From: Natronococcus amylolyticus DSM 10524 | Lineage (GTDB): Archaea > Halobacteriota > Halobacteria > Halobacteriales > Natrialbaceae | Length of the DNA: 64,000 bases | NCBI RefSeq assembly: GCF_000337675.1 | Contig: NZ_AOIB01000028.1 | Location: forward strand, 24,140 to 88,139 | Direction of reading: 5' to 3' | Shown: positions 17,740 through 27,029 of the stretch, one piece after another | Position numbering within the stretch: the first letter of the stretch is position 1 | Layout: each line of letters opens with the position of its first letter | Notes under the pieces: generated by a model | What the model saw: the letters and a program-made list of their open reading frames with translations, nothing else | What the model was told of the DNA's origin: nothing | Databases searched by the model: none | Program-made: the position numbers and the translations under genes

Positions 17740-18378
17740 TAGTTCTGAATCACCTCAGCTGGCGTGTTTCTGTCGGACGTTTGATACGGTCTGTAATGAT
17801 TGTAATAATGTAAGAATTGTTCAAGTCAAACACGGACGATCGCCCGACTGCCCGTTCACGAATATGGAAGTGGCCGACTCGTATTTTGAAGGTGTGAAAC
17901 CACGTTTCGACGAGGTTTCGGTCGGTATAGTTCACTCGACTGTTTAATCCTAATCCAGTAAGGACAGTCCGGTAACCAAATTGATCGACGAGAAACGCCG
18001 CGTCCGAGAGATCGTGTTTCTCGCGGAGTCCATACAGAAATACAGCTGCCGGATCAGAGCCATGCCGACCAAACAACGCGACGTCGAAAATCAACGTTGT
18101 CTCGAGTTTTATTGTATCATATGATCAAGACCGCTCGCCATTGATTTTGACAACGGTTTCGTCGACAACGCCCCCCGACGGCGATGGCGTCCTCAGAACG
18201 CGAAGTGTTCTGATGGGCCGCACGAGAGCTCCACTCTCGTGGACGTCGGCGAGTCTGGAACGCTGTCAGCCAGCCGAGGTACCTAGTGCCAGATTGCCTG
18301 ATAAGAGCGTTCAACGCCGATCAAGCGAAGAATTGCTTGTGTCTTTCGAAGCGAACATCCGATCGCATGGAGACGGAT
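17740..18378 (-). pseudogene. IS6-family transposase relic
   Basis: Minus-strand pieces in order: RLHAIGCSLRKTQAILRLIG and VERSYQAIWH (N-terminal HTH), a stop, VVDETVVKINGERS (first catalytic Asp), a stop, then LIFDVALFGRHGSDPAA, HDLSDAAFLVDQFGYRT (second Asp) and RVNYTDRNLVETWFHTFK. After a frameshift comes HYYNHYRPYQTSDRNTPAEV at the end. This is the full haloarchaeal IS6 order with at least two stops and several shifts. It replaces the 5' half of the IS630 relic that runs the other way from 18379. Confidence 0.8.
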
Positions 18379-18829
18379 GGCCGCGTGCCGCGTGGTTTCC
18401 TCAGGGCACGCGGCCGGTCCGTCGAATTGTCTGGGCAACGTGACTGGACGTGTCTCTTGGGCGCGACCGGCGAGGACGGTGATCGCTTTTTCGCTCGATT
18501 CGAAGAGTACGTGACCGCCACCCACGCAAAACATTTCATTCTCGCGCTATGCCAAGAGTTCGAAGATAATTTGGTCACTGTACTAGATGGAGCACCGTAT
18601 TTTCAGGCGTCGGCCGTCACGGACCTAGCGGCCCGTGACGACCTCGCCTTCGTGACATTGCCAGCGTATTCACCTGAGCTAAACCCGGTCGAAGAGTGCT
18701 GGAGACAACTCCAATCAGCACTGAGCAACCGGTTCTTCGACTCACTTTCTGAACTCACATCAGCGATTGATACCGCTCTTGATCAACTCTCGCTTCCAAG
18801 GTGAGCAATTACTTCTATAGCTACTATAG
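18366..18829 (+). pseudogene. IS630-family transposase, 3' half (copy 1)
   Basis: The C-terminal DDE domain is readable: WPRAAWFPQGTRP, frameshift near 18415, then VELSGQRDWTCLLGAT, VTVLDGAPYFQA (second Asp), LPAYSPELNPVEECWRQLQ (catalytic Glu) and LDQLSLP. The end GTGAGCAATTA...CTACTATAG (to 18829) matches the end of the fuller copy at 36271. The first half is replaced by the IS6 relic. It is related to copies at 36271-37329 and 38931-39972. Confidence 0.85.
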
Positions 18830-19051
18830 CTCGTTTGAGGCGAAGGTGCTCTCCGCCTTTAACCAAGTAAATTGTATATCGTCTCTACCGGCTGCTTTTG
18901 GCATTTTCAGGTGCCGAACGTACAAAAACACACTCTATGATCTAAATAAAGCTGTATAGATTTTCTCGCGTCACTGAAGCTCCGCTCAAGTGTCTAATCC
19001 GTCAAAAATGTCCGCTTCGAGTGCTGGCAGTGTCAAACAAACCGGCGTCGA
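18830..19051. other. short gene-free spacer
   Basis: AT-richer spacer between the IS630 end and the 3' end of the oxidoreductase gene. No gene or clear signal was seen. Confidence 0.4.
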
Positions 19052-20080
19052 TTACTTGAGTTCGCTGTCAGGGCGGACAACGACCTTTCCGAAGCCTTCG
19101 CGGTTCTCGAGTATCTCGTGGGCGCGGGCGGTCTCGCTCATAGGCAAGACGTCTCGGATGGCGGGTTCGAAGGTGCCGTCCCAGACGAGCTCAAGCACGT
19201 CATCGACCTGTTCGGGTGTGGCCATCGTCGAGCCAATGATCTCGAGTTGGTTCCAGAAGATCCGTGGAATATCAGTCTCGGGGTTGCCGCCGCCGGTGCC
19301 ACCGCAGGTGACGAGTCGGCCCCCCTTCGCGAGGCTCTTGATCGAGTCACGCCAGGTAGGCGCGCCGACGTGTTCAACGACGACGTCGACGCCCGCGCCG
19401 TCGGTCTCGGCGCGGACCCACTTGGCGAAGTTCTCCTCCTCGTAGTTACAGACGTAGTCGGCGCCGTGTTCTTCGGCGTACTGGAGTTTCTCCTCCGTGC
19501 TGCCGGTGGCGTACACTTCCGCGCCCGCATAGTCGGCGATCTGGAGAGCGGCGTGGCCGACACCACCGCTGGCTCCAAGGACGAGCACTTTTTCGTCGGG
19601 TTTGAGTTCCGCCCGTTCGATCAGCATCCGCCAGGCGGTCTGGAAGACGAGCGAACACGAGCCCGCGACCTCCCAGTCGACGTGTTCGGGCACCGGAATC
19701 AGGTTGTCCTCGGAGATGGCGGTGTATTCAGAGTGGACACCCGGGACGTGCTCGCCGATGATGTGGAAGTTCGGATCGAGCGTGGGGTCGTCCATCCGAA
19801 GGTCGCCGACGCCGGCCGAGACCGCCACATGATCGCCCTCCTCAAACCGAGTGACATCCACACCGGTCTCGACGACGACGCCCGCACCGTCACTGCCCGG
19901 AATGTGGGGCATCTCGAGGTCAAGCATCGGGAGTCCACGACGGGTCCAGATATCGAGGTGGTTGAGCGCGGCGGCTTTGATGTCTACGAGTACCTCGTCG
20001 CGACCGACCTCTGGGTCAGGGTACTCGCCGTACTCGATAACATCTGTATCTCCGTGCTGTAGGATTTTGACAGCTTGCAT
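19052..20080 (-). CDS. medium-chain dehydrogenase/reductase, quinone-oxidoreductase type
   Basis: A 342-residue MDR-family NAD(P)H oxidoreductase. The GroES-like domain has ALNHLDIWTRRGLP and PHIPGSDGAGVVVETG; the Rossmann fold has VLVLGASGGVGHAALQIADYAGA. The structural-zinc Cys cluster and catalytic zinc Cys of alcohol dehydrogenases are absent, so zinc-independent quinone reductase or enoyl reductase activity is likelier than alcohol oxidation. ATG 20080 was chosen over GTG 20098 because the TATA box at 20102-20109 lies 25-26 bases ahead. It is divergent from the IclR gene at 20549, with two palindromes between them. Confidence 0.87.
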   Translation of the reverse strand: MQAVKILQHGDTDVIEYGEYPDPEVGRDEVLVDIKAAALNHLDIWTRRGLPMLDLEMPHIPGSDGAGVVVETGVDVTRFEEGDHVAVSAGVGDLRMDDPTLDPNFHIIGEHVPGVHSEYTAISEDNLIPVPEHVDWEVAGSCSLVFQTAWRMLIERAELKPDEKVLVLGASGGVGHAALQIADYAGAEVYATGSTEEKLQYAEEHGADYVCNYEEENFAKWVRAETDGAGVDVVVEHVGAPTWRDSIKSLAKGGRLVTCGGTGGGNPETDIPRIFWNQLEIIGSTMATPEQVDDVLELVWDGTFEPAIRDVLPMSETARAHEILENREGFGKVVVRPDSELK

Positions 20081-20101
20081 GTTCTGGTCAACGTCCACCT
20101 A

Positions 20102-20109
20102 ATATAAAA
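20102..20109 (-). promoter_or_regulatory. TATA box for the oxidoreductase gene
   Basis: TTTTATAT on the minus strand is centred 25-26 bases ahead of ATG 20080, fitting a leaderless transcript. Confidence 0.5.
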
Positions 20110-20114
20110 TAATT

Positions 20115-20136
20115 GTGGTAGGGGAAATCATACCAC
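20115..20136. promoter_or_regulatory. inverted repeat upstream of the oxidoreductase TATA box
   Basis: GTGGTA (20115-20120) and TACCAC (20131-20136) form a 6-bp inverted repeat with a 10-base spacer. It lies directly upstream of the TATA box, where an archaeal activator would bind. Confidence 0.35.
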
Positions 20137-20170
20137 TTAGCAGGTTCACACACATATTATTCCTATTTAG

Positions 20171-20191
20171 TAGTTCGATATATTCGAACTA
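20171..20191. promoter_or_regulatory. palindromic operator candidate TAGTTCGA-N5-TCGAACTA
   Basis: A perfect 8-bp inverted repeat with spacer TATAT lies between the oxidoreductase and IclR genes. A shorter site of the same design (GTTCGA-N5-TCGAAC) follows the IclR gene at 21356. It is probably the binding site of the IclR protein encoded between them. Confidence 0.55.
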
Positions 20192-20548
20192 GGATAGAAA
20201 CTCCATTGAACCACCAATCAATAACCTACAAGCCATGTATGTAATACGATTTAAAGTGACTACAAGAGAGAATTACAATCGTGTGTGTAATGCAACCTGC
20301 ACAGCACTACAAGATCTTTACAAGAGTACGAGCGTAAATCTATTGGCCAGTTTAAATGGTGGTGAGAAGCTGCGACAGAAATCAAATAGAAACGGGATTC
20401 ATAGGTCTGGTTCTGGCATATGGATCGACAAGCCCAGTTATTGGCGATCAAGACACGCATCAGACGGCTATGCTTGACCACTTAGAACTATCAGGACACA
20501 GTTCTACCATACCGAACTATTATGTTATAGCACCACATGCACCATAGT
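20192..20548. other. AT-rich intergenic region upstream of the IclR gene
   Basis: No credible gene. A TATA-like TTATGTTATAG at 20519-20529 lies ahead of the IclR start at 20549. The rest is AT-rich with no further repeat noticed. Confidence 0.4.
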
Positions 20549-21355
20549 ATGGCACAAAAAGAATCTGACCTGGTAAAAACGACGAGCCTATCATTACAAA
20601 TTATCGATGAGATCCAAACGCGCAATGGGACAACACTGCCAGAACTTGTTGATTATTTAGATCTTGCAAAAAGTACAGTTCACCGGCATTTAACGACGCT
20701 CCGTCATCATGGCTACGTAGTAAAAGAAGGAGAACAGTATCACATCGGATTGAAATTTCATAATCGTGGCGAATATGCTCGGACACGGAAAAAATCGTAT
20801 CGGCTTGCTGCAGAAGCGGTACAGGGCCTTGCAGAGACTACAAATGAAGAGGTTGACTTTCTCGTTGTTAACGATGGCCGAGCGGTTGCAGTCCATACAT
20901 CATACCACCGAAATAGTATGTATCAAGAAGAGGTTATCCATCCGACCGAAACCGCACAACACTCGGGCACCTATTATTATTTACACAGCATTGCGGGAGG
21001 AAAATCTCTCTTGGCTGAATTCTCCGATGAGAAGATCGGCCGTATTATCGACCAATGGGGACTTCCAAAACGAACGGAAAACACACACACGTCAAGAGCT
21101 GATCTATTTAAAGATATCAATCAGATCCGTGAGTATGGTGTCGCGCTTTCTGATGAGGAATACGCAGACGGACTCCGGGCAATCGGTCGTCGTGTGCTAT
21201 CTCCAGATGGGAGTGTTCTGGGGGCAATATCACTCTCCGCACCAGCATACCGCCTGAATAAGGACATTACGGAAGAGGAGGTTACTGAACATCTTACCCA
21301 CACAGTGGATAAGTTGGAGGAGAAACTCGTTACGTCTGTCACGCTCTCCGATTGA
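20549..21355 (+). CDS. IclR-family transcriptional regulator
   Basis: From ATG 20549 the 268-residue protein has the IclR winged helix (about 8-70; TLPELVDYLDLAKSTVHRHL is the recognition region). The GAF-like effector domain follows (about 85-255), with GGKSLLAEFSDEKI, DEEYADGLRAIGRRVL and AISLSAPAYRL. IclR proteins bind palindromes near their own gene and sense small catabolic intermediates. Matching palindromes lie on both sides of this gene. Neighbours are an oxidoreductase (divergent) and, past a transposase relic, a BCCT transporter, crotonase and acyl-CoA synthetase, which are plausible targets. ATG 20537 is a less likely start. Confidence 0.92.
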   Translation: MAQKESDLVKTTSLSLQIIDEIQTRNGTTLPELVDYLDLAKSTVHRHLTTLRHHGYVVKEGEQYHIGLKFHNRGEYARTRKKSYRLAAEAVQGLAETTNEEVDFLVVNDGRAVAVHTSYHRNSMYQEEVIHPTETAQHSGTYYYLHSIAGGKSLLAEFSDEKIGRIIDQWGLPKRTENTHTSRADLFKDINQIREYGVALSDEEYADGLRAIGRRVLSPDGSVLGAISLSAPAYRLNKDITEEEVTEHLTHTVDKLEEKLVTSVTLSD

Positions 21356-21372
21356 GTTCGATTTTTTCGAAC
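21356..21372. promoter_or_regulatory. second palindrome GTTCGA-TTTTT-TCGAAC
   Basis: It begins directly after the IclR stop codon. Arms and 5-base spacer match the palindrome at 20171. It may be a second operator, or a hairpin with a T-rich loop acting in termination. Confidence 0.45.
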
Positions 21373-21427
21373 CTTGATAGCCGCTGGAGTTGATATCCTA
21401 CTGAGGAAGGATATTATATTGCCACAA

Positions 21428-21955
21428 AACAGGGGATTCGGGATCTTCTCGACGACGAGTTCGATGTCGAATATCATCCACACTACCTCCCAACGTTCCT
21501 AGACCATCTCGGCCTTTCCTACGCCATTCCTCGGACAAGACGGCTGATCGACCCGATAACGCCGACGAGGATGCCCCCGACCAACCATACAACAAGCGCG
21601 AAAGTGACGAAGATGACGGCGAAGAGGAGGGGATACCGATGAGGACATCTGCACTGATGGCGGGACTATGGTGGGATTTTTCGATATCTCGCACCCACAA
21701 CCATGGGACAATTCTCAGCGGCTGTACACGGTCGATGACCCACACATCACCCGACCGCTGGTGAAAATCGATACACCAGCGGCCGGGTTCTATGCGCTTA
21801 ACAGAAAGCGTGCTATCGTTTCTACCGAACCAGGAGAAAAACCAAATCAGCGGGTGTTTTGAGGAGACCCGCGAGCAGAATCCGCTTGCCGGGATTTTGC
21901 TCGTCTTGGACAAGCATGGATCACATGTGACTCAACGAATAGCTCCCTTCGAGCG
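21428..21955 (+). pseudogene. second type of IS630-like transposase, decayed
   Basis: Plus-strand pieces in changing frames: GIRDLLDDEFDVEYHPHYLP, TFLDHLGLSYAIPRTRR, an acidic linker, GFFDISHPQPWDNSQRLYTV with DDPHITRPLVKIDTPAAGFY, then EKNQISGCFEETREQNPLAG and ILLVLDKHGSHVTQRI. This is the central part of a haloarchaeal IS630 transposase unrelated in detail to the copies at 18366, 36271 and 38931. At least three frameshifts are visible and the end is lost. Confidence 0.7.
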
Positions 21956-22042
21956 ACGTACCGACTCAGAATCCATTTTTATTATAACTCTATATTGTAT
22001 TATTTATCAGCTAGGTTGTATTCGTGTTAGTTTATACGAAAA

Positions 22043-22050
22043 TTATAAAT
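22043..22050 (+). promoter_or_regulatory. TATA box for the BCCT transporter gene
   Basis: TTATAAAT is centred 28-29 bases ahead of ATG 22075, supporting that start and a leaderless transcript. Confidence 0.5.
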
Positions 22051-22074
22051 ACTTATTACATACTATTACATGTG

Positions 22075-23691
22075 ATGTCATGTGCCATGGTAAAATATTA
22101 CCTTGGGTTAGATGACGCAACGACATCAGAGACAGTGATGTTTCTGCTTACAATATCGTTCGTTATCGCCCTGGCCGCGTTGGGGATTGGATTCCCGGAA
22201 CAGTTCGCCGGAAACATGGAACAGGCATTTGATTACGTACTCACTTATTTCGGATGGTGGTACATGCTGTTAGGTTTCATCCTTTCGACGTGTATAATCG
22301 CTTTTGCGATAGTAAAGTATGGCCGTCTCCGTATCGGTGGTGAAGACGCCGAAAAGGAATTTGGTCTGTTCTCGTGGTTCTCGATGGTATTCACAGTTGG
22401 ATTCGCCTCGGCAGTTGTTTTCTACGGAGTTGCCCAACCAGTCGCCGTAGTGAATGATCCACCACCAGGATTTCCCCTTGAAATTGGCTCTATCGAATCG
22501 GTTAGTTTAGCGTTCATGTACACTCACAACATAATTCCGGGGCTGTTGGCGTGGTATCTCCCGTTCGCTGTAGCCTTCGGCATCATCGTGTGGGGCAAAG
22601 ACGAGCTCCGCGTGAGTACTATCCTAACACCTATTCTCGATCGAGAGAAGTACGGGTTCGTGTACTGGATCACCGACATCGCAGCATTAGTAGCCATCGT
22701 CGGTGGGTTGGCGACCTCGTTGGGATTCATTGCGTGGCAGTTGCAGGTGATTATCGATCACTCGCTCGGGGTTGGAGCCGGTTGGATCACGTACGCAATA
22801 TTCGTCCTGATCGGCTTAATCTTCCTACTGGACGTCTACCTCGGTCTCAGACACGGCATTCGTAATGCCGCCAGGTTAACCGTCGTCCTCATCGCCATCA
22901 CGATGGGTATACTGCTCGCCGTCGGACCGACGATGTTCACCTTGAATATGACCACTGAATCCCTCGGAGTGTGGCTCAACTACCTGCCAACGCTGATGAT
23001 GTATTCCGATCCCGTGGGAGGCAGTGGTTGGCCGCAGGCGTGGACAGGTTTCTGGTGGGCTTGGTGGGCTGCGTGGGGGATTTTTGTTGGCAGCTTCGTC
23101 GCCCGCATCTCCCGCGGTCGCACGGTTCGCGAGATGATTATCGGCGTCGGACTCGGCCCTGCAATTTTTCTCTTCATCCAGCATGCCATCCTCGGCGGCT
23201 GGGCGTTAGCTCCAAGGAACTTCGATACGGTTGCTAGCGCCTACGAAGAGGGTGGCGAACCGTTCGCACTGGCCGAAGCGATTAATATCACTCCAGCGGC
23301 CGAGGTTCTCGCTATATTGTTCGTGATGGTCCTGGTAGGATACCTCGTGACTACACTCGACTCGGCTGTCTACATGATCTCCTCGATCAATCTCGGAACT
23401 GAAGAGCCTAACGCGCGTAATCGCGCCGTGTGGGGAATCGTTCTGTCAGCTCTCGGGCTCATGACTCTCGAACTCCCCGAAGCAGCCGTTATGGAGACGT
23501 TCGTTGGAGTGTTCACGTTACCCTTCTCAATTTTTTTCCTCGTGATGATCTACGCCTCGTACGTCGAGGCTCGACGCAAGTATCACTCATTGACTGACGA
23601 GCACGGGATGCTACAACGACCGGATCCAGACTATTCTGCGTCTTCCGAAGGTAAGGACAGGGGATCAACCGGGACTGCTGAAGACGATTAA
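22075..23691 (+). CDS. BCCT-family transporter (betaine/carnitine/choline type)
   Basis: A membrane protein of 538 residues with about 12 helices. The BCCT signature region is clear: TGFWWAWWAAWGIFVGSFVA followed by RISRGRTVREMI, plus the ligand-box segment VGFASAVVFYGVAQP. BCCT carriers import quaternary ammonium compounds with Na+ or H+, or exchange them. The N-terminus is short and there is no long osmosensory C-terminal tail, which favours nutrient uptake over osmoprotection. ATG 22087 is an alternative start. Crotonase and ADP-forming CoA synthetase genes next door suggest the substrate is activated with CoA, as in carnitine breakdown. Confidence 0.93.
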   Translation: MSCAMVKYYLGLDDATTSETVMFLLTISFVIALAALGIGFPEQFAGNMEQAFDYVLTYFGWWYMLLGFILSTCIIAFAIVKYGRLRIGGEDAEKEFGLFSWFSMVFTVGFASAVVFYGVAQPVAVVNDPPPGFPLEIGSIESVSLAFMYTHNIIPGLLAWYLPFAVAFGIIVWGKDELRVSTILTPILDREKYGFVYWITDIAALVAIVGGLATSLGFIAWQLQVIIDHSLGVGAGWITYAIFVLIGLIFLLDVYLGLRHGIRNAARLTVVLIAITMGILLAVGPTMFTLNMTTESLGVWLNYLPTLMMYSDPVGGSGWPQAWTGFWWAWWAAWGIFVGSFVARISRGRTVREMIIGVGLGPAIFLFIQHAILGGWALAPRNFDTVASAYEEGGEPFALAEAINITPAAEVLAILFVMVLVGYLVTTLDSAVYMISSINLGTEEPNARNRAVWGIVLSALGLMTLELPEAAVMETFVGVFTLPFSIFFLVMIYASYVEARRKYHSLTDEHGMLQRPDPDYSASSEGKDRGSTGTAEDD

Positions 23692-23858
23692 TTTCTACCC
23701 CTACTTATCACGTCACAACGATTGCTTGAGGTTCCACCGACAGTAGCGCCATATTTGACTCGAGTGCTGGGAAAACCTGTGACTCATCGCATTGGTGAGT
23801 GAAATTTGTGGTTGGTGTTTTTGCTATGTTGAAACGGTACATTGTGGGTATTACGGAA

Positions 23859-24620
23859 TTAATTGAGAAAATCTTCCACGTGCTGTTGGGTTTCTTCCTC
23901 TTTGTATGCAAGAATTGCATGATGGATAGCCCGTTCCATCTCTTCGTCAAGATTTGGTGGGCGCACGCCATGGATTTGTCTCTTGGCCGAATCCATCACG
24001 TATGTTGGCTGATCGGCCAGGTTCTCTTCAAGTCTCCTAACCGTCTCATTGAACGCTTTCTCAGACTCTGCCACCTCTTGCACAAGGCCAATCTCGTAAG
24101 CACGCCGGCCATCGATTAGGTTGCCAGTCATTACAAGGTACTTCGTCATTCCTTCACCAATTATTCCGGGGAGTTTCTGTGGCCCACCTTGGTCCATAGA
24201 GAAGCCCATGTTCGCTTCCGGTAGACCGAGCTGGGCATCAGTGTGGGCAACACGGATATCACATGATATTGCGAGTTCAAGGGCTCCACCGAGGCAGTAT
24301 CCGTCAATCGCTGCAATAACCGGAACGCCAAGTGACTCGATTGCTCGAAGCGTCTTGTGAGTGATTTCGTACTGATCACGGATAGTTTTGGGTTTCGCTT
24401 CACCCCACTCAGGGACTGGACCAACATCGACACCAGCGGAAAAGTGCTCACCATCACCGCGAACTGTCACTACTGAGAGCGAGTCATCTTGTTCAAATTC
24501 CTTGAACGTATCTAAGAGCGTCTCATACATTCCAGCGGTTATAGAGTTATTCTTGTTTTTTCTATTTATCGAAACCGTTGCCTTGCCGTCAGCTACGTCT
24601 ACGTCTATGTTTGAACCCAT
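23859..24620 (-). CDS. enoyl-CoA hydratase/isomerase (crotonase) family protein
   Basis: A full-length crotonase of 253 residues. The oxyanion hole is formed by EHFSAGVDVG and DGYCLGGALELAISCD. Two Glu residues 20 apart (in GGALEL and GLPEANMG) match the pair that activates water in hydratases, so hydration or dehydration of an enoyl-CoA is likely. It faces the acyl-CoA synthetase gene across a 230-base divergent promoter region and converges on the BCCT gene. A CaiD-like role on crotonobetainyl-CoA is a hypothesis from context. Confidence 0.9.
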   Translation of the reverse strand: MGSNIDVDVADGKATVSINRKNKNNSITAGMYETLLDTFKEFEQDDSLSVVTVRGDGEHFSAGVDVGPVPEWGEAKPKTIRDQYEITHKTLRAIESLGVPVIAAIDGYCLGGALELAISCDIRVAHTDAQLGLPEANMGFSMDQGGPQKLPGIIGEGMTKYLVMTGNLIDGRRAYEIGLVQEVAESEKAFNETVRRLEENLADQPTYVMDSAKRQIHGVRPPNLDEEMERAIHHAILAYKEEETQQHVEDFLN

Positions 24621-24851
24621 GCCTTTTGGAGATAGATATCACACGTAATAAGATTATTGGTGACATATGCCGCGATATTGAATGATATTCGCCGGCTTTA
24701 GAATAGGAGTGTATTGTTGCTAGACTTTTTTGGGTAGTATTTAGTTAAATATTTTCTCAGTAGCGTGTGTAATGCCAAAAGATTTATACGTGTTTAGATC
24801 AACGTTATGAGATAGCTCACCGCAAGGTGTAGGACATAATTCCACACGGCC

Positions 24852-27023
24852 ATGACGATAAATAACAATACAACGGCTGAAGCGACAACGGACTTTTCAC
24901 AACTTCTTTCGCCGCAAGGAGTCGCCATTGTTGGGGCATCAAGAGAGCCTGGAAAACGAGGACACCAAACTCTTGTTGACCTTGAAAAAAGCGGATACGA
25001 GGGAGATATATATCCAGTCAACCCAAAATACGAGGGAGAGATCCAAGGGCACAAAGTATACCAGTCGGTCTCCGAAATTCCCGATCCGGTCGATTTAGCG
25101 TTCATTGCAACACCGGCGTCAACAGTTCCGTCGATTCTCGAAGAATGTGGCTCAGCAGATGTCGCGGGAGCGGTCGTTATTGCTGCAGGCTTTAGTGAAG
25201 CTGGAGCCGACGATTTGGAAGCTCAAACATTAGAGATGGCACGCGAACACGATATCCGTCTATTCGGCCCGAACATCCAGGGTATCGCGAATGTTCATGA
25301 TGGTCTCAATCTTCTGGGAGGGTATGATATTCCAGTGGGGAATCTCGCCCTTCTGAGCCAGAGCGGCAATGTCGGTTTAGAGCTGGGCTCCCACGCAGCG
25401 GGCCGATGTGCGACAGGATTTAGTTTCAATATCGGCATTGGTAATGAGACTGATCTAAAATTTCATGAATTCCTTCCATACCTAAATGAACACGAACAAA
25501 CGGATGCAATAATTCACTACGTAGATGGGATGACTGATGCTCGAGCGTTTCTCCGTGAGGCTCAGAAAGTAAGCACCGAAACACCGATCGTAGTTCTAAA
25601 AGGAGGAATTACCAATATAGGGCAGAACTCAGCACAATCCCATACCGGATCACTGGCAGGGGAAAAAGCAGTTGTCGACGCTGCGTATCAACAAGCGGGA
25701 GTCATCCGAACCGAACACACCGACGAGGCTGTTGCGATTGCTGACACGCTCGCGAAACTCCCTCCTGCGTCGGGTAAAAATATCGCGGTTTTAACTGATG
25801 GTGGCGGGAATGCGACTATTAGTGCCGATGCGCTCGTTCAAGGTGGATTCAACCTTCCTAAATTCACTGAATCCACACGCAAACGTCTGCAAGATATTGT
25901 TCCTGATGCACCCAATCTCTCAAATCCGGTTGATATGATGGGGCTTCAGGGTGATGGCGATCTTTCGATTTTCTTTGACTGTGCCGAAGCTATTGTCAGC
26001 GACCCGAATGTTGATGCTCTGCTTCTCACTGGTGTATTTGGAGGATACGAAGAGTTCGGTCCAGGCGATACCGACTCAAAGCAAGAAGCTGACGTCGCCA
26101 GAGATATTGCTTCGTTGACTGAAGAGTACAAAGTCCCGATAGCTGTCCATTGTATATATTCGACCCAAGGGTCCAAAGCACTCGATGTGTTCGAAACGTC
26201 TGGCGTTCCGACGTTCGCCTCTCTAGATAATGCAGTCACGTCTCTCGAGAAACTATCCCAGTATGGAGAACATCTTAGCACTGTTGAACGAAAATCAGAT
26301 TTCTGTCTTGGTGTTGAGAAAAAGAATGACATCGAAATCATTAGCGAAGCACTCGCTACGGGGCGAACAACCTTTTCTGAACATGAGTCACGAAAGGTCC
26401 TACAAAACGCGGGCATAAGCCTTCCGCCGTTTGAACTTGCAACGACTTCCGAAGAAGCTGCACGTGCTGTGGAAACCTTTGAGGGGCCTGTCGCGATGAA
26501 GGTGGTATCACCTGAGATCGTTCACAAGTCTGATGCCGGTGGCGTCTGTCTAAATGTGAGTGGATCTGAATCCGCCGCTAGTGAGTTCGATAGAATTCTC
26601 GAAAACACACGCCAGTATGCCCCCGAAGCGTCTATTGATGGGGTTCTTGTCACGCCGATGATTGATGGTAATCGAGAATTTATTATTGGTGTAACTCATG
26701 ATGACGAAGTTGGACCAGTCATCATGTTTGGTATTGGTGGTATTTTCGTAGAAGTCCTTGAGGACGTGTCTTTTCGTGCTCTACCGCTGACCGAATACGA
26801 CGCGAATTTGCTTCTCGACAGGATCGATACTCAAGAGTTACTCCATGGTGTCCGCGGTGAGCCGGGTGTGGATCGAGATTCATTGGTTAATTTACTTCTT
26901 GATGTTTCGTCGCTTGTAAAAGATAATCCAGCAATCACCGAACTTGATCTCAATCCAGTATTCGCCGACGAGGATGGCGCTACGATCATCGATGCAAGTA
27001 TAACACTATCATCAAAATATTGA
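24852..27023 (+). CDS. ADP-forming acyl-CoA synthetase (fused alpha-beta subunits)
   Basis: 723 residues in the order CoA-binding domain (about 18-110, VAIVGASREPGKRG), succinyl-CoA-ligase-like domains (about 145-440) with the phospho-His loop SHTGSLAGE, and an ATP-grasp domain (about 500-720) with MKVVSPEIVHKSDAGGV, whose His is the second phosphotransfer residue. ELDLNPVF closes the nucleotide site. Such enzymes interconvert acyl-CoA + ADP + Pi and acid + CoA + ATP. The substrate is open: crotonase and BCCT neighbours suggest a branched or quaternary-amine acid. A leader of roughly 40-60 bases separates the TATA-like TTTATACG (24784-24791) from the ATG. Confidence 0.92.
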   Translation: MTINNNTTAEATTDFSQLLSPQGVAIVGASREPGKRGHQTLVDLEKSGYEGDIYPVNPKYEGEIQGHKVYQSVSEIPDPVDLAFIATPASTVPSILEECGSADVAGAVVIAAGFSEAGADDLEAQTLEMAREHDIRLFGPNIQGIANVHDGLNLLGGYDIPVGNLALLSQSGNVGLELGSHAAGRCATGFSFNIGIGNETDLKFHEFLPYLNEHEQTDAIIHYVDGMTDARAFLREAQKVSTETPIVVLKGGITNIGQNSAQSHTGSLAGEKAVVDAAYQQAGVIRTEHTDEAVAIADTLAKLPPASGKNIAVLTDGGGNATISADALVQGGFNLPKFTESTRKRLQDIVPDAPNLSNPVDMMGLQGDGDLSIFFDCAEAIVSDPNVDALLLTGVFGGYEEFGPGDTDSKQEADVARDIASLTEEYKVPIAVHCIYSTQGSKALDVFETSGVPTFASLDNAVTSLEKLSQYGEHLSTVERKSDFCLGVEKKNDIEIISEALATGRTTFSEHESRKVLQNAGISLPPFELATTSEEAARAVETFEGPVAMKVVSPEIVHKSDAGGVCLNVSGSESAASEFDRILENTRQYAPEASIDGVLVTPMIDGNREFIIGVTHDDEVGPVIMFGIGGIFVEVLEDVSFRALPLTEYDANLLLDRIDTQELLHGVRGEPGVDRDSLVNLLLDVSSLVKDNPAITELDLNPVFADEDGATIIDASITLSSKY

Positions 27024-27029
27024 TGTTGC

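Noticed and set aside
19118-20062. Plus-strand open frame of 314 codons over the quinone-oxidoreductase gene
   Set aside because: Antisense shadow of a protein with a complete MDR fold. The plus-strand product has no recognisable domain.
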